A stretch of DNA of 64,000 nt from assembly GCF_032062135.1 (NCBI RefSeq), contig NC_092859.1, positions 106,655,817-106,719,816 on the forward strand. The letters run 5' to 3'. Source of the stretch: Pyxicephalus adspersus. Taxonomy: Eukaryota > Chordata > Amphibia > Anura > Pyxicephalidae. Below, piece by piece: positions 1-14,300 of this stretch. The first letter of the stretch is position 1; each line of letters begins with the position of its first letter. Both the position numbers and the translations under genes were made by a program. The notes beneath the pieces were generated by a model, which saw only the letters and a list, made by a program, of their open reading frames with translations, made no database searches and had not been told where the DNA came from.

Positions 1-1783
1 GTCAGAGAGATTTATTGATCATACAAACCACATGAATGCAAAAATCAATCAGAAGCTTGTGAGGTTTCAATTCTAATAGTGTAAGGGCTGACATACACAT
101 AAAAATACATTTTTGAGTATTGACCACAGGGCAATACCAATTAGATTTGCAACTAAAATTACTATGTTGTTACTCTTAGATTAAAGGTTAGATAAGTGAG
201 GCAATTCTGAAACACTGCAAGAAAAACCATTATCTTACAGTGGAGACAAATATAGAGTTGTAAAAGTCAGTTTATCTTATTTGCTAAACCTTTGAAAACT
301 GGCATGTAAAACGGTACAGGTCATGCAAAATGTGCAATGATTGCTATGGAACTATATAGTGTCCTCCTGTTAAACATCAAGTAATTAGAAATGGAATGCT
401 TTCATTATAAAGGTTCTGAGGATCATCGGGTCATTTCAGAACTTGCAGGGAGTGATATAAAGGAGGAATACACACTGGTAAGTTTACAAGTTATACCCAT
501 GAAACAAACCAATTTAAAGGAAAAATCAAAAACATGTGTTGCTTCCATTATACTATTAAAGAAGTAACTATCTGTAGTACATACAGAAAGATATACAAAA
601 TAATGTGGGGCTGAATATAATAATATGTATATGTGGGTGGGACTTTCATTTACAGTTGTTGCATACAGTTGATAGAGCAGTATATTATACATGGTAGTGA
701 AAGCATTAACTTGATAGATGAGGCTCACTTAATTGATGATGGCAACTTAAAATCCTCAGAATTCTTTTTTTGACATCTAGTAATCTACTATATGATCAAA
801 TGAGATAGAAATACAGACAGAAATAATGTCCAGGTGTTATATTCTCTCTGACAACAACTACAAATTTCATCACGACCCACATGCATTTCATCCTGGATTA
901 TTCAATATGTACATGATGTTCCTGCCATCACCCCAAAACCAACCAATTTATAAAGACCAAATTATAGAAATGATGAGCCAAACCATACTAAAGGCATAAC
1001 TGATCTCTAGTTGGTTCCAATGATTATACTTCAACTTTGTTGTTAAAGTTTATCCAGTCCATGTTGTAATCCATATAGAACATAACTTTTCCCAAGACTC
1101 TGTTGTCTGAAGAGGTAGAAATTACTACGAAATGCGTCACAACAGTTTTACTATACTGTTTGTTATTCATTTATGTATAAATTTATGTATAAATGTATAA
1201 ATTTTTTTTATTTTGTGCTAATTATAGAATTTGATATTTATCCTGAAATTGCTCCAGTGGGGTCAATAGGCATGATTTTGCATTAATGTAGTTATTAATA
1301 CCTCCACTTTTTAATATTGCCAGATTCTTTTTTGCTGTCTGTGTACTATTTGTAAAATTTCACATGCCAAAAGTGAGGAGAATTCCCTCCTTATAGAATT
1401 GTCCCTGAAGCAAAAGTACTGAAGATTTCAGCTATTCTTTCCTGGGGACAACTCAATACAAATTTTTGTATTTCTCCTTACTATTTGTTTTGGTGACAAT
1501 GATCACCAGTACAAGTAAATCGGAACACGTACAGCAAAAACAAAAACCACTAATATATATACACTTAGGAATTTCTTGCCCTGAGAACATGAATGTCAAT
1601 AGCTCAAAAAAGATGAGGAACTTTATCACATGTAAAATCTTGTAAGAAGGAAACAGCTAAGCACAAGTTCAAGTATATAGTATACTCAGGAGACCTTAGA
1701 GTCAGTCAGTGGGCATGTTGTTTGGAAGTTTTTACAAATTCAGACTAAAAGAAAAGACAGCCAGAATAAAACAAAGATGATTG

Positions 1784-1793
1784 ATAGATCATT

Positions 1794-1843
<50 letters not shown>

Positions 1844-1854
1844 CAGATAGATAA
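1784..1854. repeat. (GATA)n microsatellite
   Basis: A near-perfect run of about 14 GATA units with one GACA interruption near the 3' end and a short imperfect 5' part (GATAGATCATTGATAGAT). Simple sequence repeat with no coding potential. Confidence 0.97.
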
Positions 1855-2793
1855 AAAGTACTTAGAATTGTTATCATTAAAAAGACTTGTACTTTTGTAG
1901 AATAAGTGTACAGAAAAATAAAAAAAGTGACCTATTTCACTTTCTTAGGCTTTCTAAATTAGACGGTATTGATTTTTACCCCTTTCTACATTGCCCCTCT
2001 AAAAGCTAGAACTCGACACTGTGCAATGCCTACAATAGCTCTGGGTCACACTAATAAACAGGATCAATTAAGAGCTATATTATTATCTTTACAAGGCAAG
2101 CTCAAAGTACATTTTTAAAAAAATAGAAATATCTTGCTGATCTAACTGCAGCCTGAAGATGGCAGTATGTCTTTTTTTAGTACTGTAAGTGCAAGATACA
2201 ATTACGGTAACAAAACAATAATACAATATTTTATAAATTGTATTTACATATAGGTAATATGTATATAATGTATAATATAAAATATGTAATATATTTATGC
2301 GATGTACATATTCATATATATTTTGTCAAATAAGAAACAAGAAATAAAGTATATCAGAAAAAAATAATTTGGAAAAAAATAGAGAGCTATAGACAGACAG
2401 AAAGTATTCATTAGTCCACTGCTTCTTTGTATAGTTAGGTCAAATTACACCTTTTGATGATTTTACACAAACTCAGCAGGAAGCAGAGTTAAACATAGCA
2501 TATTTCTGCAAATACAGTGTAATAATATACAATTAGTATTTATTTGCTGAGTGGAAAAAATATACAGTGAGGGCACTCTTTCAGCTGATTCTTTACTAAT
2601 AGTTTTTGTTGAGTTTAATCCACTTGTTAAGACCTTAATCCCAACTAAATGAAGACAATTTCAGAGTTTATTTAATTCACTTATCTTTGGAAACCCCAAC
2701 CAAGGAGTTCTGAAATTTTTCTTGCAACTCTGGTAAAACAATAACTTCAACTGTAAGTACCTAGATTTGTAATATGTATTGGGACTGATCTAT

Positions 2794-2977
2794 GGGACTG
2801 ATCCAATAAAGCTCTCCAAGGCTGGAGAGGATACACTTTCATCAGTGAAGCTGGGTGATTCAGCAAACCTGAAATCAGTTTCCTAAATGTTTTTTGCTAT
2901 TTGTTTGCTGGATCACCCAGCTTCACTGATGGATGTGTATCCTCTCCAGCCATGGAAAGCTTTATTAGATCGGTCCC
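2794..2977. mobile_element. Fold-back MITE, copy A
   Basis: Palindromic element. The left arm (GGGACTGATCCAATAAAGCTCTCCAAGGCTGGAGAGGATACA...) is mirrored by the right arm ending in CCTCTCCAGCCATGGAAAGCTTTATTAGATCGGTCCC. The inner part reads GTGAAGCTGGGTGATTCAGC and its inverse GCTGGATCACCCAGCTTCAC. It belongs to a six-copy family in this window. A duplicate of GGGACTGATC lies just before it at 2781. Confidence 0.85.
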
Positions 2978-3371
2978 AATTTATATAAAAATCAGAGAAT
3001 ATATATATATAGTATAAGTTCCAAGATTGTTCTAGCCACTGAGTGGACCTGGTGGCTGCGGTGTATGACAAAACTTTATATGGTTGGTAAAGAAGCTTTT
3101 TTTGGGTATACTGGACACAGATTTATGGTTATACACTTCCAATAATTCACATGAAGTTAAGTCAAGTTTTGTATAATTATAGTTTAAAGGGATGGTGGTG
3201 CCTCTGGGTTGACATTGGAGTTCCGTGATTTGCATTTCACGTTTTGAGCAACCTACCAATAGTTTTCTTTTCGTTTCTTTTGCTAATAAATGATTAATTA
3301 CTAGATTTAATATTCATCTCTGTGAATTATTTAGTTAGTAAATAAAAATAAACAAAAACTTTAAACCACAC

Positions 3372-4134
3372 NNNNNNNNNNNNNNNNNNNNNNNNNNNNN
3401 NNNNNNNNNNNNNNNNNNNNNNNNNNNNNNNNNNNNNNNNNNNNNNNNNNNNNNNNNNNNNNNNNNNNNNNNNNNNNNNNNNNNNNNNNNNNNNNNNNNN
3501 NNNNNNNNNNNNNNNNNNNNNNNNNNNNNNNNNNNNNNNNNNNNNNNNNNNNNNNNNNNNNNNNNNNNNNNNNNNNNNNNNNNNNNNNNNNNNNNNNNNN
3601 NNNNNNNNNNNNNNNNNNNNNNNNNNNNNNNNNNNNNNNNNNNNNNNNNNNNNNNNNNNNNNNNNNNNNNNNNNNNNNNNNNNNNNNNNNNNNNNNNNNN
3701 NNNNNNNNNNNNNNNNNNNNNNNNNNNNNNNNNNNNNNNNNNNNNNNNNNNNNNNNNNNNNNNNNNNNNNNNNNNNNNNNNNNNNNNNNNNNNNNNNNNN
3801 NNNNNNNNNNNNNNNNNNNNNNNNNNNNNNNNNNNNNNNNNNNNNNNNNNNNNNNNNNNNNNNNNNNNNNNNNNNNNNNNNNNNNNNNNNNNNNNNNNNN
3901 NNNNNNNNNNNNNNNNNNNNNNNNNNNNNNNNNNNNNNNNNNNNNNNNNNNNNNNNNNNNNNNNNNNNNNNNNNNNNNNNNNNNNNNNNNNNNNNNNNNN
4001 NNNNNNNNNNNNNNNNNNNNNNNNNNNNNNNNNNNNNNNNNNNNNNNNNNNNNNNNNNNNNNNNNNNNNNNNNNNNNNNNNNNNNNNNNNNNNNNNNNNN
4101 NNNNNNNNNNNNNNNNNNNNNNNNNNNNNNNNNN
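3372..4134. other. Assembly gap (763 N)
   Basis: Unbroken run of N. Its length is not a round number, suggesting a scaffold-estimated gap size. It lies in SEMA3D intron 10, 861 bases past exon 10, and could hide the next coding exon. Confidence 0.99.
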
Positions 4135-4971
4135 TTTTTCAATCATCTCCCATGTGTTTGCCAAGACAAGAAATGACGATAATGCTACAGATAAAAGTCT
4201 TTATCTCACATTGTCTGTATCTCACTGGGTAGATTTCCCATCACTTCATTAAACATTGACCACACAGGAAATCGAGGAAAATCTATCCAATGAAAATAAA
4301 GGCCACAGTGCAAACCTGAAAAAAAAAAATAATTGGGGTTCAAAACCCTATACAGACTTAAAAAATAGCCTGCTAAATTCCACTTTGACATGATTGGTGG
4401 TAGCTGTTACAATAATGCCTTTGGGCGGTTTAATAATAAAGCCAAAATAGAATTTATCTTAGGCACATTAGGACAGCTCTCCTATCAAATAATTTTAAAA
4501 GCATTGCAGTGTAGATTGTGAGGCTGTTCCATTTCCCAGAAAGTTGCTAGAATGCAAAAAATCTGAGGTCACATATGTAACATTTAATTTCCATATCTAC
4601 AATATACTGAATAATAAAATAAAGCATTGAAAGCATGCCGGCTAGAACATATTATCTAACTTGGATAAGAGAGCTTCCTGAGTTTTGTTCAAGGGAATTA
4701 CAAAATGTTGTGTCCGAAAACACAAAATTTTACAAAATGTTTCAGTTGCAACACAGATTTTAACAACTTTTTGTTTTAAAAGAAGTGCCCTTACTGTACG
4801 AGCTCCTTGCATTCACACCTGGATAACGCTGTCCATCAACTCCTATTCATTATTTGCTCAGCTCGGTTGAGGCTTCTATCTTTTAAACTAGGGCACATCC
4901 AGTGGATGGTATTAAGAGATAATTATTTAGCTTCAGTAGTATGCAGAACAGATTAAAGAAATTATCCTTTA

Positions 4972-5190
<219 letters not shown>

Positions 5191-6018
5191 CTAAAGGATA
5201 ATGAAAATAATAACTCTAACCACTGATGTTTTTGACCAATTTTGTGTTTAATAGAAACCTTCCTCATGAAGAAAAAATGATCATGGTATCCTATCCAGTA
5301 AATTTTTCACAATATCGGAAACAAACAAAAACACTTTGTTCGATATTATATGCTCATCTCAATTATATATCTCACTAAAACAACACAATGGAATAATTAG
5401 ATCACTTGGTTTATGCTTTCTTTGAATTGGAAAGAGGAAAAAATATGGAAGAGGAATTTCCAGCCACATATTCAGCCCACCTTAATTATTTCAGTGAGTT
5501 TCTAATAAATATAGACTTATAAAAGTGGTAAAGTTTTGGCCTTATCAAAATTGTAATGGGTCATTTGCTTGGAAAATTCAGATTACTGTTATTTTAAGGT
5601 CAGTTGAAAAATAAATAGGTGGCTATTAAACGCAAGTATACCTTTCTTTAGACAATTTTGGTAGTCTGGAAGTCATTTCTTTATGCTACAGTTCTTACTA
5701 TTGTAAATGACACTCACAAAATGACACTAAATGAAATCACAAAGGCATAACTACTGCAAGCAATTAGAAAAGGCAAGACAAAACAGTTTTCTCATTAAGC
5801 TGTTACAGACTGTCCACATAAATGATTTCTGAATAAAATAAAACTAACATTATATAAAAAAGCAAGTGATCTCACTGGTAACAGAGACACATAGTCTATT
5901 CAGAACAACAAGGATTCAAATATAATTTCCATCACATTTGATAGACTATTCAACTAAATCTCCTCTGTGCCCCCTCTCATCTTATGCTCACCTTTTAAAA
6001 TTGTCCATTTTAAAAATA

Positions 6019-6382
6019 GTTAAAGTCAGATGTGTCCAAACTTTTTGGAAAGAGGGCCAGACTTGGTGAGGTGAAAATGTGTGGGGGCCGATCACTAACC
6101 AGGGTTAATGTGGGCGTGGTCTGCATGGGTGGCGCACAGCACAGGCCCACCAGGGTGATGTGAGGGATTCCCTTTGCAGGGAGTCCAGTGTCATTGCATG
6201 CTCTGTGAAGAGCACATTCTTGGAATCAGAGTGGGCGTGGTCCGTGCAGGTCCCGCACAGCACACGACCACTTTAATGACATAGGGGATTCCCTGTAATG
6301 ACAGAGGCTGAGGGCCGGTGGAAATCTGAACACGGGCCGCAATTGGCCCCTGGGCCGGACTTTGAACATGCCTGGTTTAAGT
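6019..6382. mobile_element. hAT-type MITE with 8-base target duplication
   Basis: Element body 6027-6374 (348 bases). Terminal inverted repeats CAGATGTGTCCAAACTTTTTGG and, at the other end inverted, CAGGCATGTTCAAAGTCCGG. Flanking 8-base sequences are GTTAAAGT (6019-6026) and GTTTAAGT (6375-6382), a target duplication with one mismatch. The interior is GC-rich and contains two diverged copies of a unit of about 115 bases, each with GTGGGCGTGGTC, GCACAGCACA and GGGATTCCCT. Non-autonomous; no transposase. Confidence 0.85.
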
Positions 6383-6505
6383 TATTTTTATTGAGTTTGA
6401 TCCAGTTATGCTTTTTCAAAAAGGCTTATTAGAAAAAAATGTTCAATTGATGCTATCCAAGTAAAAGATAAATCCTACTTGGCTGCAAAATGTAGGTTAC
6501 TACAT

Positions 6506-6816
6506 TTAGGGCCCTTTCAGACCGATGTTGTAAAACTGTGTGGCTGGCAGCTCCTGGGCACAAAGCAAGCTGCTGCTGTTTGCTAGGAGAGGCAAATCCT
6601 ACTGCGGGCAACCACATTTGCATGTAGCTGCAGCCATACAAATCATAAGCAGTAAATGCACAACCAAAAATGAATGCTGCTTTCAGGAAACTGCATACAT
6701 ATCTACTACAGCACAATGCATGAAATGCTCCCCATTAACTTGAATAGGATCATCTAGGACCATAGTAAGCCCACAGTAGAATGCTGCAGCTCACCAGAGG
6801 TCTGAAATGGTCCTTA
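6506..6816. mobile_element. Harbinger-like MITE with TTA target duplication
   Basis: Body 6509-6813 (305 bases). The left end GGGCCCTTTCAGACC is matched by the inverted right end GGACCATTTCAGACC. Flanks are TTA at 6506-6508 and 6814-6816, typical of PIF/Harbinger insertions. Two overlapping short open frames inside have no recognisable protein. Confidence 0.75.
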
Positions 6817-7037
6817 GGAAGTCCTAGTTAGATCCACAAGACAAAATGACACAATGGCAATCCAATCCAAAATGACAATACAATCCAGCTTGCAATGAGA
6901 ACAAAAGGAGGGGGTAAAAAAAGAAGTTCAGTAAGTAGACAATGTAAAAAGGACAATGGCTTTTGTAAAACCAGCAAGTTGCATTCTGAATGAAGCAATG
7001 TCACTACAAACTAAAATATATCCATTCAATTCAATAC

Positions 7038-7107
7038 CTTGTTGTAGTGAAAATTCCATACACCATTGGGTTTCTTTCATCTTTTGTTGGCAACACAAAT
7101 ATATCCT
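7038..7107 (-). CDS. SEMA3D: SEMA3D coding exon 9: sema domain
   Basis: 70 bases, completing codon 325 (Q), residues 326-347, and two bases of codon 348. Acceptor TACCTTTTACAG, donor CAAG|GTATTG, phase 1 in, phase 2 out. Encodes [22 protein letters not shown], matching human SEMA3D [22 protein letters not shown]. The donor GTATTG is the weakest in the gene but is forced by the frame. Confidence 0.95.
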
Positions 7108-7962
<855 letters not shown>

Positions 7963-8134
7963 CTAAAAGAAATGCAAGTTAATAGTATAGTGGAAAATGT
8001 TATCCTTTTGATAATAACAAGGAAACACTAATACAGTCATGGTGTGTTGATGCATGTTAGGGCAAGAAGCAGGGTTTGTTAGGATAAATATTATTGATTT
8101 ACTTATCAAAATTCTGTATAAAACAGACACTATA

Positions 8135-8318
8135 GGCCTGTTTTTCTAAGGTATCCAAGGCTGAAGAGGATACATTTTATTCAGTGAAGCTGGGTGATCC
8201 GGAAAACCTGGATAGCAAATTCCTTGGAAGAAATCCATTCCAGGTTTGCTGGATCACCCAGCTTCAATGATGAAACTGTATCCTCTCGAGACTTGGAGAG
8301 CTTTAATAAATCAGGCCC
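8135..8318. mobile_element. Fold-back MITE, copy B
   Basis: Same family as 2794-2977. Left arm GGCCTG...TCCAAGGCTGAAGAGGATACA, inner GTGAAGCTGGGTGATCC, then GGATCACCCAGCTTCA and the right end GGAGAGCTTTAATAAATCAGGCCC. The left terminus is degraded (TTTTTCTAAGGTA where other copies read ATTTATTAAAGCT). Confidence 0.85.
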
Positions 8319-11300
8319 AATAACAGTAGTATATTACACTTCATGGGATTTCTCACAACATTGCCTCTCACACACTATATCAGTACATATGTACTCCTGG
8401 ATATGCAGTATTTACATAACTCCCCCAGGAGATGCCCACACATCAAGTTGAAACTTAATAACTAACAGGGCAGAAAGCAAATAGCTAAGGGGGAAGTCTT
8501 AGATTGTATTGATATGGAGGTATGTGCTTTTGATCCTCACAGTCCCTCACACTGTAGAAGTCACACTGTGCAGGGAAATAGGAAAAAACACTTTTAGTAA
8601 GGGAAGGCTACAATTTAGCTTTAAATTGTGATGTCATTATATTTGTGGCTGAGTGGTATGTAAATACTTGAAATCCTTTCCATATTTCCAAGACTTGTGC
8701 ACCTGAGAATGCCTCATACCTAACTACAGCCCTCACCGACACCTAAGGCAATGTCAGCTGCAAAAACTTGTACAAGAACCTGTCCTTTTCTTAGTAATAC
8801 ACATACAACCACATTGTGTATGTTCACTGGACTGGACTTCAATTCTTTATTATATCGGCAATGGGTGTATTGCAATAGGACAGATACTTGAATTTTTTTA
8901 ATAAAATTTTGTTATACATTTACTCCGACTGTACAATATACAAGTGGCATGTCAGAATAAAGACAGCAAGGCAGCCAGTATAAAGAATACCTTTAGACAT
9001 AATCTATACATCGTTGTGAACAGCCCACCAAGTTAGGGTACAAACACATCAAACTTTAACAAAGCACTTCACAAAACCTAAGGAATTAAATATGAAAGTG
9101 AAAGTTCACCCACCAAGTTCAACTACTAAGGATACCAGAAAATTACATAAAATGGTAACTCCCTTTATTAGCAGTTCTCTATAGGATCAAAGTACCAATA
9201 AATGATGGCCAAAGCATTGTTGCTTGATGTCTAGATTCCTGTCCCTGGCCATGCATAGCCAGGCCTTGTCACTGAACCCTTATAGGCAGGTACATTTCCT
9301 TTAAATGGCCCACAAACATGTATTACTGTAGTACTCAGTCTCTGCATTCTTCAGCCTGTGATATTTCCACCACAAGCCTATTTGTGCCTCAATTCAAGGT
9401 AGGTGGTTTCTAGCACCTGTAGGAAAGTTCTTGAAGCCGGTACAAGTCCATAAAGGGGGCCCATTAAACTTCTACAGTGACATTTAATGGTTTTTATTAA
9501 GTGAGCACTACTAACTAACGGACAATCACACTTTCCCTCAAGAAAAATAAACCTTTAAAAGAGTCGTGAAGGAATAGTTGCTTTAGCAAGAATAATGTAT
9601 GTATGTTTCAAAGTATTTTATAAAAATACATTCTTGTCGTATTTGGCTTAAAGTCAGGCCAGAGCACCTATTTTTTATAGCTTTGAATATTTGAGCCAAT
9701 TTACCATAAATTACCTCTTTCTTTAGCAGTGCTGGATTTAGAAAATATTGGTTTTCCCTGACCCCTGATAACCCATAACTATTAATATCTCATGAAAACA
9801 TTTTATTATCAGCGATGCTTACCAATTTTACTCATTCTAGATAACTGGAGAGAGTAAACAAACCTAGGCGGTTAAATATATAATAAGTCATTTATTGGTA
9901 TCTGAATGATGGTGTATGAATTTGTGTATAATAATTCAAAGTTTTATTATACAAACATGTTCTGTATCAAGTATCTGCATGATGACAGTTTTTTTGAAAA
10001 CACATGTCTTTAGGAATGTGAAGCATCCTGATCCGTATCAGTATAGACAAGCACATTTGCAATACTTGTATAAATTCACACTGTCCACCTTGCATACCTT
10101 TAGAATCATTTCACCAATACACTGCTTTGGAATTTGCACTTTTCATACTAAGATTTGTGAGTGACAATACAATGAAATTTATTTTAGAGAACAGAAAAAA
10201 AAGTAATCCTTAACTTCTTTGTAAATTATCAAAGATGAATTTGCATTGAGTAAATGGAAATTAAATATGTTAAGCCTAAAAATGCACCTGTAAAACAACA
10301 AAAGACCATGGTACCTGAAATTATCCATATCCAACACTTTCAAAACTTTTATATCTCAAAAATAAGCAAATAATTTCTAGAATTTTTATTCCCAGTTTAG
10401 CATGAAATACCCAACATGTTTTTACATATAAATGTGTGTCGCATATGCACTTTTTTTTTTTAATGTTAATGGAAGAATTCATTATGTTTCCCTAGCATTT
10501 ATCATAACTTAAATAGCACTGGTCCAGGTCCTCTAAATGGAGGTGAAAAATTGGGACCTCCATTCTGTCATTTTAAAATGACTTAAATAAACTAAGAAAC
10601 AGTATTCATGTTTATTTGGATGAAGTCTATACAGTGGGTTGAGTACTGATTTCATCTAGGCGTTCATACAGTAATTATATTAGCTTTTCCATACCAACTG
10701 ACAAATGAAAAAATGTAATTAAATAAAACTGAACTTCTTATATATGGTTTATTTATGCAAAAGTAGATTTACAACAACATTTCTTAGTTATGTTTAGGAA
10801 TTTTAGGATCCCTAATCCACAGATTTGAGCACTTACTGAATGGAAAATATATTGTTTCCTTTAAAGTTTTAGAATATCTTATAAAAACCTTAGGAATGAT
10901 TATTATGGGTAATAAGTCCTTGAATCTTTCTGACAGAAAGGAAGACAAGCCAACTTTAATATATTTTAGACACTACAATGATAAGCCACTATATTGTTTG
11001 GATTTCACAAACTATTCACTATCACTTCATAGTTTTATCAAGCCATACTCCTCAAAGCTGCCAGAAAAATATTTTCTGGAATTATTGCAGCAATAAATAT
11101 TAAGGATTCATATACAAGTGCGCCTAGATCATTCTTAATATAATTGGTGTTTGCATTTGGAATTTAATATACTAGATGCTTATCCATATTGTGGAGGATT
11201 TTGCAAACCTACACCTTGCACAGGAGATAAGTGGAACAAGGGGAACATTCTTGAATGTGGATATAAAGATACTGCTTTGTGCAGACAGCAGAACTCTGAT

Positions 11301-14300
11301 AAGGGATAGAACAGGCTGTTTTGGCACAGAGAGTCTTCAACTTTACTACCTATAAATGCCTCAAATGATGTGCAGGATTTAAACTATAATTAAAGGTATT
11401 AAAGAAATACAACGAAGTGAAATTTCACATGCAGGAACACCGTCCACAAAGGGTTTGTACATGCTGCTTGCATTTATTTGAGTTTTCCCCTGGGCTCTGA
11501 CTCCCTTCCAACATCAAACTTGACCTCAATGTGCATGTCTGTATGACCTTTGGTAAGGACATTTAAATTATAGCTCCTCTGGGGGCTGTGACTGATATGT
11601 GTAGTCTACGTATGCTATAAAGTGTTACGAAATAGGCCAAGGCTTAATAAATTAACAAAGCTAGTAAAGATTTTCCTAGGATTTATAGGGAACATTAAAA
11701 CACTTATCAGTATTCGGCTTAGGACACCTTCTGAGAAAATACAATATAAAAGTGGAACAATCTGCCTATTGTACTCATGAATGATGGTCTGCTTAATAAA
11801 TTACCTATAGCCGTGCTTTAACCTATGACCCAAGAGAGCCAATTACTATGACATGTTTAGAAAAAGTTATTATACAAAATGTAAAGGTAATTATAAATTA
11901 TCATTAGGATCTTTACTTTTGTTAATCTACCTATTAAAGAAATAAGACAAAATATTTCTTTATAAAACACACTAGTTTCTTTTTTAAATGAAACACATTC
12001 TAGACACATTCCGGAAAGGATGTGAGCAGAGGCGGTTGGTTGAGGTTAAACAAAAAAAGATAACTTGGAATTTTTAGTTTGTCTTGACCAATACAGTGCA
12101 AATGTTTTAGCATACCACCGCATAGAAATAATAAGCATATAATTAACCGGAGCACTAAAAAAATAATATCAGATACTAAAGGCATCAAGTTCAATCTTTA
12201 ATATTGGACTTGAAAAGTACTTTTCTGGGCAGGAGATTAAAATTGTGGTATATACCTGGCAGGGGAGAAAAGATACATTTTAAACAATAGACATTTTTGG
12301 CAGTGCTAACATTTTGACTCTCTAGCCAGTGGCACTATCACATGCATTTATTCAAACAACAATAAACCGTAGAGTAGAGAACCGTGCCAATAGACTTTAT
12401 AATCAGCAACTCTAAAGGGAATCAACCACTAAATACACAACTCACAAGCTTATGTCTGTTTCTGATCTGATTTTAAATGTACCAACTTTATGCAAAGAGA
12501 ATGAATGTTGGAACTGATGTTTTTTTTTTTTTTTTAGCTTGAAAGCTATTTTACTGTTTGAGATACATGGGCCCCTGCCAAAAATATGTCTGCATGTAAT
12601 AAAACTGTACCAACTGTGAGAACAGAATGTAGCATTATATGGTGTCTTGGAGAAGCACATGGTATAGCTGAAGGTATTCTGGAAACACCTCAGACAAACG
12701 TTGCATAGTTTACAGTAACAGAAAAGGTTAAATGGTGGCTCTAGGAAAAAAACCCACTTTAGTGATATTGTACTGTTAAAATAACCAACCACATTGTATT
12801 CACAGAGGTATATACATTCTCTTGAGAATGAATTATGGAAAGAGACATATCCTGTCTATATTAGGCCTGGGGCATGATATACAATTGGAGTTCTTTAGAG
12901 ATGGCAACTTGTTTCCCATAGTAACACTTAATATTTAAATTGCCAAAATAAAATCAGTGTTTAACACTATTCAAGAATACCTAAAATAAATGATCTATGT
13001 TCAATGTATCTGTGTATTATTGGGACCTGCTAGAAGCTTTTTATGTCTAGTAAGGGTAAATGCTGTGGACGTGTCTCCATGTAGGAAGCAATAGGTTGCC
13101 AAGATAATTCTATGCAGGGGCAATCTTTGGGGTGATTTACTACAAAAGTACAGACTGTTCATTTTTTTAAAATGTATGTTACCTTGCAAAATGACTACTC
13201 ACTCGCTTATGTGATTTATTAATCTCTTAAGCCACATTTCTTTTGCCATTGACAGGACTTAACTAGGCTTAAGGCTATCACCTCCCTACTGGTTCCAGTC
13301 ATGCTTGTTATAGACAACAGATCAAGGCTCCCATATTAGTTATGGAAAAATCACATCCAAGCAACTGCAGGTAATGTCTGACCATTCATTGCTGAATGTT
13401 ATTCTTTGCCGTACAAAAATCAGTTTGATAAATATACCTATAAAGTATAGGCATACAATGATCAAAGTTTACACAGGGACACTTTCTTATAGAAAACCAA
13501 AGATTAGGCTTGGTGTTCGCATTTGGGACTGTCTCAAATTTGACCTGAACATGATTGAAATGAATGAAACTGAACATTGTTGATGTTCAGCAGTTGGATT
13601 TGGCACCTCAACTCCTCAAAGAAACCATGCCAGCTATAACGCATTTTGTTGGGCTGGAGGAGTCTGTATATTGACTATAAGTCAAGGAAAATGCAAGGCT
13701 GATGCAGCTTAGAAAGGGATAAAAAAAAAAAGATAAAAAAGCATCTCAAGAAGGATGCAACTGGAAATCTGCATTAGACCATCAACCCAAACCCAAAGAT
13801 TGTATACTAAGCCCCTAAAGGTGATAAACAGGGTCAAGTCTGAAGCTTTGTTTTTGCAATTTTGTGTTTCTTTTCCTTAAGACATAAAATCCATGAATAT
13901 CCAGTGGACCATTCTGTAGTATTAGTTGTGTGCTAAAACAATTTGGAACACTAAACAATGTTCTGTCTGTTCCTAATAAGCACTGAAAACAAACATTGGA
14001 TTGTGAAGCAGACTTCTATTTTGTAGTCATTCAATATGGAAAAATGTCAAAAAAGAAAAACATTGTATAAATGCTTTCCATTTGATTTATATGTCTTTAT
14101 CTTTTAAAATCCATTGTAAAATACTGGCAATTTAGCAAAGTAAAGTTTGCAAACTATTCAAAACTTCCCAGAATTCATCATGATTGCCTCCAAAAAGTGA
14201 CTTGCACATTCATCATAATGGTAAATAAAGATAATCTTAAATTCCAAACACACCCATTGTTTTACAATGTCATATCTTTGCTGAAAAACAGCTTGAAGAA

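Noticed and set aside
3032..3259. 75-codon minus-strand frame in a GC-richer patch of intron 10
   Set aside because: Does not match SEMA3D or any family I recognise, and no palindrome or target duplication was found to call a transposon.
3327..4164. Two long apparent open frames spanning 3327-4164
   Set aside because: They consist almost entirely of N from the assembly gap.
4135..4165. Minus-strand TWEMIEK next to the gap, resembling the KETW...EE segment of a later sema exon
   Set aside because: Upstream sequence does not encode the GTVLKVVSI part that precedes it, no suitable acceptor fits, and it would be out of exon order. Most likely chance.
4206..4391. Minus-strand open frame of 61 codons with a good upstream acceptor-like T run and AG
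   Set aside because: No frame matches the expected CPSK exon, and stops interrupt the other frames.
12442..12792. 116-codon minus-strand frame with a lysine run
   Set aside because: The lysines come from a T homopolymer; no recognisable protein and no splice context.
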